From Streptomyces malaysiensis subsp. samsunensis (lineage in GTDB: Bacteria > Actinomycetota > Actinomycetes > Streptomycetales > Streptomycetaceae): 64,000 nt of DNA. The notes under the pieces were generated by a model. It worked only from the letters and a program-made list of their open reading frames with translations, was not told the origin of the DNA and ran no database searches. The stretch lies in the NCBI RefSeq assembly GCF_024519315.1, contig NZ_JANIIC010000040.1, positions 39,104 through 103,103 on the forward strand, in the 5' to 3' direction. Both the position numbers and the translations under genes were made by a program. Below, in pieces: positions 9,340 through 18,148 of the stretch. Each line of letters starts with the position of its first letter. Position 1 is the stretch's first letter.

Positions 9340-11046
9340 ATGACGTCACCCACGCGCGATGGGGTGTCCGGGGCCACCTGGGTGCCGCCCTCCGGCAAAC
9401 CGCCGTTGTCGGCGCGGCTGCTGAGGGCGCTCTGGCGTGGCCTTCCGGCCAGGCGATACGAGGCCGGATGGGAGCCGGACCTCGACGTGCCGGCCGCCGA
9501 CGGCAGCCCCCTCCGCACGGACCACTACTTCCCCCGCGCGGAGGGCGACTTCCCCACCCTGCTGGTGCGCTCGCCCTACGGCAGGGGAGTGCCCTGGTCG
9601 CCCATGTACGGTGTGCTCTTCGCCGAGCAGGGCTTCCATGTCGTCCTCCAGAGCTGCCGAGGCACCGGCGGCTCGGGCGGCGAGTTCCACCTGTGGCGCA
9701 ATGAGGCGGCCGACGGCCGGGCCACCGTGGACTGGCTGCGGGACCAGCCCTGGTTCAACGGCGCGCTGGGCACCCTCGGCCCCAGCTATCTCGGCTATGT
9801 GCAGTGGGCGCTCGCCCTGGACCCGCCGCCGGAGCTGCGGGCGATGGTGGTGCAGGTCGGGCTGCACGACCCGCACGCCCTGTTCCACCGCGGTGGCGCG
9901 CTCCAACTGGAGAACGCCCTGCTCGTCGGCTCCGGTATGACCTCCCAGCACCGGGGGCTCGGCACCTTCGTACGGGCCACGTTGCGCCTGCGGCGCCATC
10001 TGAAGCGAATGACGCGGGCGCTGCCGCTGCGCGGATCGTATGTGCGCGGCCTCGGGGGCGATGTGCCCTGGCTGGACGGAGCGATGTCCCATCCGGACGC
10101 CGGCGACCCGTTCTGGAAGGGCGCGTCCACGGGTGGCGCCGCCGACGGGCTGCGCACTCCCACCTGTCTGATCAGCGGCTGGCAGGACGCCCTGGTGGAC
10201 CAGACCGTCGAGCAGTACGCCAGGCTGCGCCGGTCCGGCTGTGACACCTCCCTGCTCATCGGCCCGTGGACGCACACCTCCGCGCTCCAGGAGGGCTGGC
10301 CGGAGGTGTTCGCCGAAAGCCTCGCCTGGCTGCGCGCGCATCTGTGCGACGACCCCTCGGGGCTGCGCCCGGCCCGGGTGCGGGCGCACATCGGCGGTCA
10401 GGGGGAGTGGCGGGACCTCGACGACTGGCCGCCGCCCACGGCCACCGGCCAGTGGCACCTCGCGCCGGACGGGAGGCTCGCCCGGCGGCCACCCGAGGTG
10501 TCCGGCTCCCCGGCATCCTCCCGTGACGCCCTCGCCTCCTTCCGCTACGACCCGGCCGACCCCACCCCGTCCATCGGCGGGCCGCTGGTCTCCGGCACCG
10601 CCGGGAGGCGTGACAACGGCGAACTCGAGGCGCGCCCCGATGTGCTGACGTTCACCAGCGAGCCGCTGGACGAGCCGGTGGACGTCCTCGGCCCGGTCGC
10701 CGCGCGGCTGCGGATCTCCACGGACACCGGATACGCCGATGTCTTCGCCCGCCTGTGTGATGTCGACGAAGAGGGCCGTTCGATCAATGTGTGCGACGGG
10801 CTGATGAGATTGCCGACCGGGCCGGAGCATCCCCTGGAGGTCACCGTGCCGATGAGCTCCACCGCCCACCGCTTCGCCCCCGGCCACCGGGTCCGCCTCC
10901 AGATCAGCGGGGGCGCCCACCCCCGTTTCGCACGCAACACCGGAAGCGGCGAGCCCACGCTCGACGCGACCACCCTCACGCCCGTGCGCATCACCGTGCA
11001 CGGGACCTCGGCGCTGGAGCTCCCCCGGGTCCGCGCCGAGCGGTGA
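9340..11046 (+). CDS. CocE/NonD-family alpha/beta hydrolase (X-Pro dipeptidyl-peptidase S15 fold)
   Basis: 568 residues, normal length for CocE-like esterases. The nucleophile motif is GPSYLGY, the acid lies in SGWQDALVDQ and the histidine in GPWTH, followed by the C-terminal jelly-roll (X-Pro_dipept_C) domain with FARLCDVDEEGRS and GHRVRLQISGGAHPRF. Family members hydrolyse esters or acyl amides. No signal peptide is visible, so it is probably cytoplasmic. The ATG follows a run of seven G residues that can serve as ribosome binding site. It is divergent from, and probably controlled by, the TetR regulator at 8523-9245. Substrate unknown; the drug-type C-terminus of the regulator suggests a xenobiotic ester. 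Confidence 0.85.
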   Translation: MTSPTRDGVSGATWVPPSGKPPLSARLLRALWRGLPARRYEAGWEPDLDVPAADGSPLRTDHYFPRAEGDFPTLLVRSPYGRGVPWSPMYGVLFAEQGFHVVLQSCRGTGGSGGEFHLWRNEAADGRATVDWLRDQPWFNGALGTLGPSYLGYVQWALALDPPPELRAMVVQVGLHDPHALFHRGGALQLENALLVGSGMTSQHRGLGTFVRATLRLRRHLKRMTRALPLRGSYVRGLGGDVPWLDGAMSHPDAGDPFWKGASTGGAADGLRTPTCLISGWQDALVDQTVEQYARLRRSGCDTSLLIGPWTHTSALQEGWPEVFAESLAWLRAHLCDDPSGLRPARVRAHIGGQGEWRDLDDWPPPTATGQWHLAPDGRLARRPPEVSGSPASSRDALASFRYDPADPTPSIGGPLVSGTAGRRDNGELEARPDVLTFTSEPLDEPVDVLGPVAARLRISTDTGYADVFARLCDVDEEGRSINVCDGLMRLPTGPEHPLEVTVPMSSTAHRFAPGHRVRLQISGGAHPRFARNTGSGEPTLDATTLTPVRITVHGTSALELPRVRAER

Positions 11047-11095
11047 ACCGGCGACCGGCGCGTGCAGGGGGCGCGCCGGCAGCCGGCGCACCGGC

Positions 11096-11113
11096 CCGCC
11101 CGGCACCGGGCGG
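11096..11113. terminator. Hairpin between convergent genes
   Basis: CCGCCCGG and CCGGGCGG arms (11096-11103, 11106-11113) in the 108-nt gap between the convergent hydrolase and hydroxyacid dehydrogenase. The nominal loop is only 2 nt, so inner pairs would open. Other GC-rich partial repeats lie nearby. Confidence 0.35.
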
Positions 11114-11154
11114 ACACCCGGCCGCGACAGGAGCCCCGCGCCGCCGCGGGCTTC

Positions 11155-12177
11155 CTACCGTGGCGGCGCCGGTTCGTCCACCACATAGCCGAGGGCCTTG
11201 TCGACCACATTGCGCAACGGACGGCCCTCACCGCGGCGGATCAGATTGTCGAGGAACAGCTCGCCGAGGTCTCCGCGCCAGTCCGTCACCTCGCCCGCGG
11301 TGTGCGGGGAGACGATGACGCCCGGCATCTCCCACAGGGGCGACTCCACGGGCAGCGGCTCATGGGCGAAGACATCCAGCGCCGCCCCGGCCAGCCTGCC
11401 CTGGGCCAGGGCGTCCACGAGGGCCTGCTCATCGACCAGCGGGCCACGCCCGACGTTGACCAGCCGCGCGCCCCGTTTCATCGCCGCCAGTACGGGCGCG
11501 TCGACCATGCCACGGGTGGCGGGGGTGAGCGGGGCGGCGAGAACCACATAGTCCGCCTCGCCCAGCGCCGCGCGCAGGGTCGCCGGGCCGTGCACCACGC
11601 CGAAGTCCGGGTCGGCGGCCCGTGGTGGGCGGCCGGCGCCGCCGACCCGCATGCCGACCGCGCGCAGCAGACGGGCGACGGCACGCCCGATGGAGCCGGT
11701 GCCCCAGACCAGGACCGTGCGGTCGCCGATGCGTTCGCTGTCCGAGGGGCGCCACTCGCGGCGGCGCTGATGCTCCCAGGTGCCGGGGAAGTCCTTGGCG
11801 AGGGAGAGGATCAGCCCCAGGACGTACTCGGCGATGGGCCGGTCGTAGACGCCCCGCGAGTTGGTGAGCACCACCTCGGGGTTGCCGGTCAGCGCGGGGA
11901 ACAGAAACGGGTCCACCCCCGCCGCCGCCACATGCACCCAGCGCGGGGCCTTCGCCGGGTCGTCCGGCCAGGCGGAGGCCACCGCGGAGGACAGCGGCCA
12001 CCACGCGAGCAGTGTGTCCGCGCCGGGGAGGAAGAGCGGCAGCTCCTCCTCGGTGGCGTACACCGTCTCGGCGAGGGACTCGATCCGCGCCCGGTCGGGC
12101 GGCAGATGGTCCCGGTACAGGACGACGAGCCGGTCAGCCACGTCCGGCTCCCACGGCGGCGGCCGCGGCGGTGGCAT
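11155..12177 (-). CDS. D-isomer-specific 2-hydroxyacid dehydrogenase
   Basis: 340 residues. The NAD-binding motif is WGTGSIGRAVARLL, the substrate Arg lies in VNVGRGPLVDE, the catalytic Glu in ALDVFAHEPLP and His in VSPHTAGE. This group reduces 2-keto acids (glyoxylate, hydroxypyruvate or longer) to D-hydroxy acids. The start is uncertain. A strong GGGAGG lies 6 nt before an out-of-frame ATG at 12184 whose reading ends after 16 codons at 12134. An in-frame GTG at 12141 sits just ahead of that stop and begins VADRLVVLYRD, which looks like a natural N-terminus. The ATG at 12177 adds a proline-rich dozen residues. It is divergent from the MFS transporter. Confidence 0.8.
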   Translation of the reverse strand: MPPPRPPPWEPDVADRLVVLYRDHLPPDRARIESLAETVYATEEELPLFLPGADTLLAWWPLSSAVASAWPDDPAKAPRWVHVAAAGVDPFLFPALTGNPEVVLTNSRGVYDRPIAEYVLGLILSLAKDFPGTWEHQRRREWRPSDSERIGDRTVLVWGTGSIGRAVARLLRAVGMRVGGAGRPPRAADPDFGVVHGPATLRAALGEADYVVLAAPLTPATRGMVDAPVLAAMKRGARLVNVGRGPLVDEQALVDALAQGRLAGAALDVFAHEPLPVESPLWEMPGVIVSPHTAGEVTDWRGDLGELFLDNLIRRGEGRPLRNVVDKALGYVVDEPAPPR

Positions 12178-12545
12178 CGGTCATGGCGGGCCTCCCACGG
12201 GCGTGCCGGGTACGTGCGGACGCCTCAAGCGTGGCCGCCGCCACGCCGATGGGCAACGGACAGAGTGTCCACCCGATGACGAGGGACGGAACACGGTGGA
12301 CGTTGACGGTGGCCGACGGCTGAACCAGGGTGATGGCCAGCCGGAACGCGCCACCGGTCGCTCCGGAGCCCATCCCCGTCCCCGGGGCACACCCCGCCCC
12401 GCCGCGTACCCGCCGTACGCGTCCGTCCCGCCGCGTACCCCGCCGTGCGTGCCCACCGAATGCTTGACACACGATGCCCGCCACCGCCCCGGCATGGCAT
12501 CGGCCCGCGCCGCAGCGCCCCTCCTCGTCCCCAGGAGATGCAAGC
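12178..12545. promoter_or_regulatory. Divergent promoter region with near-repeat and TTGACA box
   Basis: No gene is visible in these 368 bases between the divergent dehydrogenase and MFS genes. The region holds two copies of CCGCCGCGTACCC(C)GCCGT(A/G)CG at 12399-12419 and 12428-12449, starting 29 nt apart, then TTGACA at 12464-12469, a possible -35 box for the transporter. No convincing -10 box follows at the right spacing. Confidence 0.35.
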
Positions 12546-13916
12546 ATGTCCCTTCCCAGAACCTCCCGAGAGCCCCTCCGGAACTCCGCCGAGACCCTGG
12601 ACAACGCCCCCGTCACCGCCTTCCACCGCAGGATGGTCGCCGTCGCCATGGGCGGTCCGTTCTGCGACGGCTATCTGCTCGGCATCATGGGCGTCGCGCT
12701 CAGCCTGATCACCCCGGCCCTGGACCTGGACACGCTGTGGACCGGGCTCGTCGCGGCGTCCGTCCTCATCGGTGTCTTCCTCGGCGGCGCGGTGTTCGGC
12801 CCGATCACCGACCGGGTGGGCCGCCATCTGATGTATGTGCTCAACCTGGTCGCGTTCGTGATCGGCTCCGCGCTTCAGTTCTTCGTCACCGAGGCGTGGC
12901 AACTGGTGGTGCTGCGGCTGTTCATCGGTGTCGCGATCGGCGCCGACTACCCGATCGCCTCGGCCCTCACCACCGAGCTGGTGCCGCGCCGGATGCGCGG
13001 CCCCGCCCTGTCCGGGCTGGTCCTGGCCTGGTGGGTCGGCTACGGGGTCAGCTACTGGGCCGGCTGGCTGCTGCTGGGCACCGGTGACGACTCCTGGCGC
13101 TGGATGCTCGCCTCCGGCGCGGTCCCCGCCGTGCTCTTCCTCCTTCTGCGGGCGGGTGTTCCGGAATCGCCGCGCTGGCTGGCGTCACGGGGACGGGTGG
13201 ACGAGGCCAGACAGGTCGTACGCCGTCACCTCGGCCAGGAGGTCAGCGCCGGGGAACTGCTCGCCGAGGTCCGCCAGGACCGGCGCGGCGGCTCGGGTCT
13301 GGGCAATCTCGCCGAGATGTTCCGCCGCGGCTATGGGATGCCCGCGCTGTTCTGCTCGCTGTTCTGGATCTGTCAGGTGGCACCGGCCTTCGCGGTGCGC
13401 TCCTTCCAGCCGCAGATGCTGGAGTCCTTCGGGGTGACCGGCACCTTCGGCGCCAGCGCGCTGATCACCACCATCGCGGTCGCCGGAACCGGCATCGGGC
13501 TGGCCGTGGTCAACCGCATCGGCAGGCGTCCGCTGCTCATCGGCAGCTTCCTGTGCGTCAATGTCTCCCTGATCGCGCTCACCGTGCTGCCACTGCACTA
13601 CGCTGCCCTGGTGGTGGCCCTCTTCGCCGCCTTCCAGTTCTTCGAGGCCGCGGGCAGCGGACTTCAGTTCGTCTACCCCAGCGAGTTGTTCCCCACCGAT
13701 CTGCGGGCCACCGGTGTCGGCGTCGCCACCGCCATGAGCCGGGTGGGCTCCGCCTCCAGCACCTTCCTGCTCCCGATGGCCACCGCCGACCTCGGGGTCC
13801 TCGGCACCCTCGCCATCGGGGTGGTGATCACCCTCATCGGCCTGGTGGTCTCCGTCCTCCTCGCCCCCGAGACCAAGGACCTCGGCCTGGCCGAAGCCAG
13901 CAGCCGCCGCCCCTGA
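12546..13916 (+). CDS. MFS transporter, sugar-porter-like
   Basis: 456-residue, 12-helix integral membrane transporter. The motif between helices 2 and 3 is GPITDRVGRHLMY, and PESPRWLASRGRVDEA after helix 6 is the signature of the sugar porter/metabolite:H+ symporter group. A helix 10-11 PSELFPTDLRATGVG motif fits the same group. AGGAG at 12533-12537 lies 8 nt before the chosen ATG; an in-frame ATG at 12474 lacks support. The substrate could be a sugar, an aromatic acid or another carboxylate. It precedes the broken HAD gene and may once have been co-transcribed with it. Confidence 0.85.
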   Translation: MSLPRTSREPLRNSAETLDNAPVTAFHRRMVAVAMGGPFCDGYLLGIMGVALSLITPALDLDTLWTGLVAASVLIGVFLGGAVFGPITDRVGRHLMYVLNLVAFVIGSALQFFVTEAWQLVVLRLFIGVAIGADYPIASALTTELVPRRMRGPALSGLVLAWWVGYGVSYWAGWLLLGTGDDSWRWMLASGAVPAVLFLLLRAGVPESPRWLASRGRVDEARQVVRRHLGQEVSAGELLAEVRQDRRGGSGLGNLAEMFRRGYGMPALFCSLFWICQVAPAFAVRSFQPQMLESFGVTGTFGASALITTIAVAGTGIGLAVVNRIGRRPLLIGSFLCVNVSLIALTVLPLHYAALVVALFAAFQFFEAAGSGLQFVYPSELFPTDLRATGVGVATAMSRVGSASSTFLLPMATADLGVLGTLAIGVVITLIGLVVSVLLAPETKDLGLAEASSRRP

Positions 13917-13972
13917 CAACCTGACGCCCCGTCACAATGCTTCACGGCGCCGCCACCGGAAAGGACTCGCCC

Positions 13973-14245
13973 ATGCGCAAGCTGGTCTCCTTCGACTGCT
14001 ACCGCACCCTCATCAACTTCGACACCCGTACCGCCACCCATGAGATCGTCGAGGACCGGCTCGCCGAGATCGGCGTGGACCCCGATCGGTTCCACCACGA
14101 CGCGTATGTGATGCGCTTCCAGGGCGTCCTGGACGAGTATCTGCCCTACCGGGAGATCCTCCGCCGCACCCTGCGCAATGTCATGACACTGCACGGCCTG
14201 GAGTACCGGGACGAGGACGGCGAGGCGCTGATCGAGGCCGTCAGC
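13973..14245 (+). pseudogene. HAD-superfamily hydrolase (haloacid dehalogenase type II-like), C-terminus deleted
   Basis: Begins normally with MRKLVSFDCYRTLINFD, the HAD motif I (FDxxxTL), 7 nt after AAGGA. Residues 1-90 read as the cap of a type II haloacid dehalogenase-like protein. At about 14240 the similarity ends abruptly; what follows, in another frame, is the interior of a PucR regulator. HAD motifs II, III and IV are missing, so the product cannot be catalytic. The out-of-frame reading continues to a stop at 14368. This is the left side of a deletion scar. Confidence 0.75.
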
Positions 14246-15645
14246 GCGGCTACGCCGACCAGCTGGCCGACATCGGCGCCGCGGGGCTCGTGGTGGAGCT
14301 CGGCCGCCGCTACCAGCAGGTGCCACCGGAGCTGGTGGCCGCCTGCCGCGCACGGGACCTCCCGCTGATCGTGCTGTCCCGGGGCATCCGCTTCATCGAG
14401 GTGACCCAGACCGTGCACGCACTGATCCTCGACGCGCAGGGCGAGCTGCTGCGCCGCTCCCAGCAGGTGCATGAGATCTTCACCGCGCTGACGCTGCGCA
14501 ACGCGGACCCGGACGAGCTGGTGCGCACCGCCGCCGATCTGATGGGCCGCCCGGTGGTCCTGGAGAACCTGCTGCACCACGCGGTGGTCTCCCGTACGGC
14601 GGGCGGCACGGCCGGCCAGGTCCTGGAGGCGTGGGCGCGCCGCTCCCGCGCCACGCCGACCCCCGACACCACGGCGGTCAGCGGGCCGGAGGACTGGCTG
14701 GTGGCGCCCGTCGAGCACAACGGGCGGCGCTGGGGGCGGCTGGTGGCGGTGCCGGACGCGGCCGCCACCGCGGCCGACCCGGAACACACCATGATCCTGG
14801 AACGCGCCGCCACCGCCCTCACCCTGGCCCGGCTGACCGGCCACGCCCAGTGGGACCGCCAGGCCCACACCTGCGCGCTGCGGGAACTGCTGCGCTGGAG
14901 CTACCGCGGACGCACCGAGGCCCGCATCCGCGTCGAGGCCCTCGGCATACCCGTCGTCGGCCACCGCCTCATCGCCCTCGCCATCGGCCACCACGGTGCC
15001 ACGGCCGACGAGACGGGCCTGGACGACCGGCTCGCCGACACCCTGCGCGACTCCGGCATCCGGGCCCTGGTGGGGCGGCTCTCCCCGGACCGCACCGGGG
15101 TGCTGCTCGCACTGGCCCGGGCCAGCGCCTGGCAGCCGGTGGTGGAGCGGGTCAGCCGGCTCACCGAGGAAACTCTGGGCACGGCGGCGGTGGTGGCGGT
15201 CGGCCCGGGGGTGACGGAGATCGACCAGGTGGCACGGGCGTTCCGGGAGGCCGAGGAGGTCGTGGACGCCATCGGCCCGGGCACCCCGCACCGGCCGTTC
15301 CACGTACCCTCCGACATCGGCCTTCCCGAGCTGCTGTACGCGCTCCGCGACGACATCCGTGTGCAGAAGTACGTCGAGCACCATCTGGGCAGGCTGATCG
15401 AGTACGACGAGCGGCACGCCGGCGATCTGCTGACCACGCTGCGCCACTACCTCGCAGCGGACAACAAGTCCATCGCCGCCAAACAGATCGGCCTGTCCCG
15501 CCAGGCGTTCTACCAGCGGCTGCACACCATCGAACGGCTCCTCGGCCGCGATCTGGAGTCCGGTGCGCAGCGCACCCAGCTCCATGTCGCCGTCACCGCC
15601 CTGGACACGCTGACGGCGGCCGGCGCGGAAGGATGGGGCGCATGA
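14239..15645 (+). pseudogene. PucR-family regulator lacking its N-terminus
   Basis: The frame from 14239 reads RQRGYADQLADIGAAGLV and then a PucR sequence to the end. This matches GQRGYLERLDDAGVAAL in the intact PucR at 16577-18037, so roughly the first 70 residues are gone. The C-terminal HTH_30 region is intact (LAADNKSIAAKQIGLSRQAFYQR). The first usable start is a GTG at 14290, giving 451 residues without the front of the purine-catabolism-type sensor domain. The HTH could still bind DNA if translated, so the piece may not be silent, but it lacks its own promoter and start. Its stop overlaps the methyltransferase ATG (ATGA, 15642-15645). Confidence 0.72.
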
Positions 15646-16448
15646 CATCCGAGAGCGGCTATCTGCTGGACAACCGGCAACGCGAGGCCGGGCGGCGCTT
15701 CGACGCGCTGGCCGAGCTCTTCGACCCCTGGACCCTGGACCACCTCGACCGGCTCGGCCCGGCCACCGGATGGCGCTGCTGGGAGGTGGGAGCGGGCGGG
15801 CCCTCGATACCCACCGCCCTCGCCGAGCGGACCGGGCCCACCGGACAGGTGCTGGTGACCGACATCGACACCTCCTGGCTGACGCGGTTGTCCGGCCCGG
15901 CCGCGGGCCCGATCGAGGTGCGGCGCCATGACGTGGCCCGCGATGAGCCACCCGGCGGTGGCTTCGACCTGGTCCACGCCCGGCTGGTGCTGGTGCATTT
16001 GCCCGACCGGGGCGAGGCGCTGCGGCGGATGGCCGAGGCGGTGCGGCCGGGCGGATGGCTGGTGGTGGAGGACGCCGACCCGGCACTCCAGCCCCTGGCC
16101 TGCCCCGATGAGCGCGGTCCGGCCGAGGAGCTGGCCAACCGGATCCGCCGCGGTTTCCGCGCGCTGCTCGCCGAGCGCGGTGTGGACCTCGCCTTCGGCC
16201 GCACCCTGCCCGCCCTGCTGCGCGGCGCCGGACTCCACGACGTCCGCGCCGAGGGCTGCTTCCCGCTGACCTCCCCGGCCTGCCGGGAGCTGGAGGCGGC
16301 CACCGTACGTCAGCTGCGCGGGCGACTGGTGGCGGGCGGAGCGGCCACCGAGGAGGAGGTCGAGCGCCATCTGGACCATCTGCGCGGTGAGGGCATGGAC
16401 GTCACCACAGCGCCGCTCATCACCTGCTGGGGACGGCGGCCCCGCTGA
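15642..16448 (+). CDS. Class I SAM-dependent methyltransferase
   Basis: 268 residues. SAM-binding motif I is WEVGAGGPSIPTALAER, the acidic residue ends strand 2 in VLVTDIDTS, and LVHARLVLVHLPDR plus MAEAVRPGGWLVVED are motifs II-III. This is the small-molecule methyltransferase type (Methyltransf_25/31). The start is fixed by the ATGA overlap with the preceding PucR remnant, implying translational coupling in the ancestral operon. It converges with the intact PucR gene. Substrate unknown. Confidence 0.83.
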   Translation: MTSESGYLLDNRQREAGRRFDALAELFDPWTLDHLDRLGPATGWRCWEVGAGGPSIPTALAERTGPTGQVLVTDIDTSWLTRLSGPAAGPIEVRRHDVARDEPPGGGFDLVHARLVLVHLPDRGEALRRMAEAVRPGGWLVVEDADPALQPLACPDERGPAEELANRIRRGFRALLAERGVDLAFGRTLPALLRGAGLHDVRAEGCFPLTSPACRELEAATVRQLRGRLVAGGAATEEEVERHLDHLRGEGMDVTTAPLITCWGRRPR

Positions 16449-16456
16449 GCGGTGAG

Positions 16457-16475
16457 GGCCACGGATCCCGTGGCC
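16457..16475. terminator. Hairpin between convergent genes
   Basis: GGCCACGG (16457-16464) and CCGTGGCC (16468-16475) form a perfect 8-bp stem with a 3-nt loop, 9 nt after the methyltransferase stop and ahead of the convergent PucR stop. No U-tract follows, as is common in this group. Confidence 0.5.
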
Positions 16476-16576
16476 GACGATGACACTCGGCCGGAAGCCG
16501 GGGCCGATGACGGTGCCCAGCGGATCCCGGGGCCGATGACACCGGGGCCGACGACGTTGCTCGGTCGAGACGTTGC

Positions 16577-18037
16577 TCAGTCGAGCAGACCGAGCTGCCC
16601 CGCGGCCCGGATCGCCAGCCAGACCTCGGCGAACGCGGCGGTGGAGGACAGATCGCGGCCGGTCAGCTCGCTGAAGCGGCGCAGCCGGTAGGCGAGCGTA
16701 TTGGGGTGCACATGGAGCGCCGCGGCCGCCTCGTCCGTACGGCGGTCCCGCTCCATCCAGATGCGCACCGACGTCAGCAGCCGTGAGCCGTGGCCCGTGT
16801 CGTAGCGCAGCGCCTCGCCCAGCACATGCTCCACCAGGTCGGTGAGCGCGGCCGGGTCGTCGGGCAGCCAGCGGCCGGTGACATCGTCGCCGTACCGCAC
16901 GAGGGCGCGGCCGGACGCGACGGCGTGGGAGGCCGCCCACAGCGCCTCGCGCTGGGAGATCCGCAGCGGGGTGCCGGGGCTGAACGGGCGGCTCATCCCG
17001 GCGGCCACGCCCGGCAGCGACTCGATCGCCTCCGCCAGATCGGGCGAGCCGAGCAGATAGCGGTCCTCGCCGCGCTTGAGCAGCAGACACGGCTGATCCT
17101 CCAGCGCCCGCAGCACGGCGTCCTCGGTGGCGCCCCTGACCACCGCCAGCACGGTCTCGCCCTCGATGGAGTGGCGCAGCAGATGGCGCCGTGCCACGGC
17201 GGGTTCGAGCGCGCCCTGGAGCAGTTCGGCGAGGATTTCCGCGCCCTCGCGGCGCAGCGTCTCCCGTTCGGTGCGCACCATGGCGAGCTGGAGGGCGGCC
17301 ACCGTGGCGATGTGCTGCACCACGGCGAGCCCCGCCGGGCGTGCGCCCTCCCGTTCGAAGGCGATGAGGAAACCCGCCGGGCCACCGGGGGAGGGGACCG
17401 GGAGGGCGAAGCCACCGGGGATGGTCGGCGGGGCGTCAGCCGAGCCGGGGATCACCGACGCGTCGGGCGCGGGCACACCGGGCAGCAGTGTCCGGCCCTG
17501 GGGGGTGCACAGGTAGATGTCGTATCCGGAGAGCTTCTCCAGGCGGCTGAACAGCGTCGCGGTGTCCAGGTTCTCCGAGGTCAGCCAGCGCAGCGCGCCG
17601 AACACCTGAAGCTGGGCGCCCAGCCGGTGGCGGGCGTCCTCCTGCACCGCGGCGGCCACCTCCTGCGCCACCGCCATGAACGGCACGGCCAGCGGGATCT
17701 CCAGGACCGGCATGCCGCGCTCCTCCGCGGCGTCGAAGAACGCCCGGCGCAGCGGCGGCATCCGCAACTGGGCGGAGACGGCGAGGGCGGCCACCCCGGC
17801 GTCGTCCAGCCGCTCCAGATAGCCGCGCTGCCCGGCCGCCGAACGGGGCATCGCTATCCCCGTCGTCATGATCATTTCCGAGCCGAGCAGCCAGGGTGTG
17901 GGGTCGTCCAACTCGCTCACATGGGCCCAGGACACGGAGCGGTGCAGCCCGGCGCCGCCCGCGATCAGCCGTAGCTGGAGCGCCGGATACGACAGCAGAT
18001 CGCCGACCGTCACACCCTGCTCTTTGTTGTTCACCAC
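16577..18037 (-). CDS. PucR-family transcriptional regulator (intact)
   Basis: 486 residues. The N-terminal PucR domain begins TVGDLLSYPALQLRLIAG and HVSELDDPTPWLLGSEMIMTTG; a GGDEF-like middle region follows, and the C-terminal HTH_30 reads DRRTDEAAAALHVHPNTLAYRLRRF. Such regulators control purine, GABA, polyamine or proline catabolism. It is divergent from the agmatinase with about 110 nt between, so the agmatinase/aldehyde dehydrogenase operon is its likely target. It serves here as the reference showing what the neighbouring PucR remnant has lost. Confidence 0.88.
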   Translation of the reverse strand: MVNNKEQGVTVGDLLSYPALQLRLIAGGAGLHRSVSWAHVSELDDPTPWLLGSEMIMTTGIAMPRSAAGQRGYLERLDDAGVAALAVSAQLRMPPLRRAFFDAAEERGMPVLEIPLAVPFMAVAQEVAAAVQEDARHRLGAQLQVFGALRWLTSENLDTATLFSRLEKLSGYDIYLCTPQGRTLLPGVPAPDASVIPGSADAPPTIPGGFALPVPSPGGPAGFLIAFEREGARPAGLAVVQHIATVAALQLAMVRTERETLRREGAEILAELLQGALEPAVARRHLLRHSIEGETVLAVVRGATEDAVLRALEDQPCLLLKRGEDRYLLGSPDLAEAIESLPGVAAGMSRPFSPGTPLRISQREALWAASHAVASGRALVRYGDDVTGRWLPDDPAALTDLVEHVLGEALRYDTGHGSRLLTSVRIWMERDRRTDEAAAALHVHPNTLAYRLRRFSELTGRDLSSTAAFAEVWLAIRAAGQLGLLD

Positions 18038-18058
18038 AAATTGAGCCTAACTCTTTGT
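18020..18058. promoter_or_regulatory. Repeated CTCTTTGT boxes at the PucR/agmatinase divergence
   Basis: CTCTTTGT occurs at 18020-18027 and again at 18051-18058. The first copy is part of an imperfect TTTGTTG/CCACAAA inverted repeat (18023-18040) spanning the PucR start codon. The AT-rich patch lies between the divergent genes and could be the PucR operator. Confidence 0.35.
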
Positions 18059-18148
18059 CTCAGCAACGATTGTCGCGCGCTTCCTCCGCTGTGCAGACTC
18101 GCCCGACCGGACACCTCCGGCGCACATCAAGAAGGGACTGCCATCACC

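Noticed and set aside
13937..15645. A natural HAD-PucR fusion protein
   Set aside because: The two parts are in different frames, so no single polypeptide can contain both. Each part also stops or starts in the middle of its family alignment.
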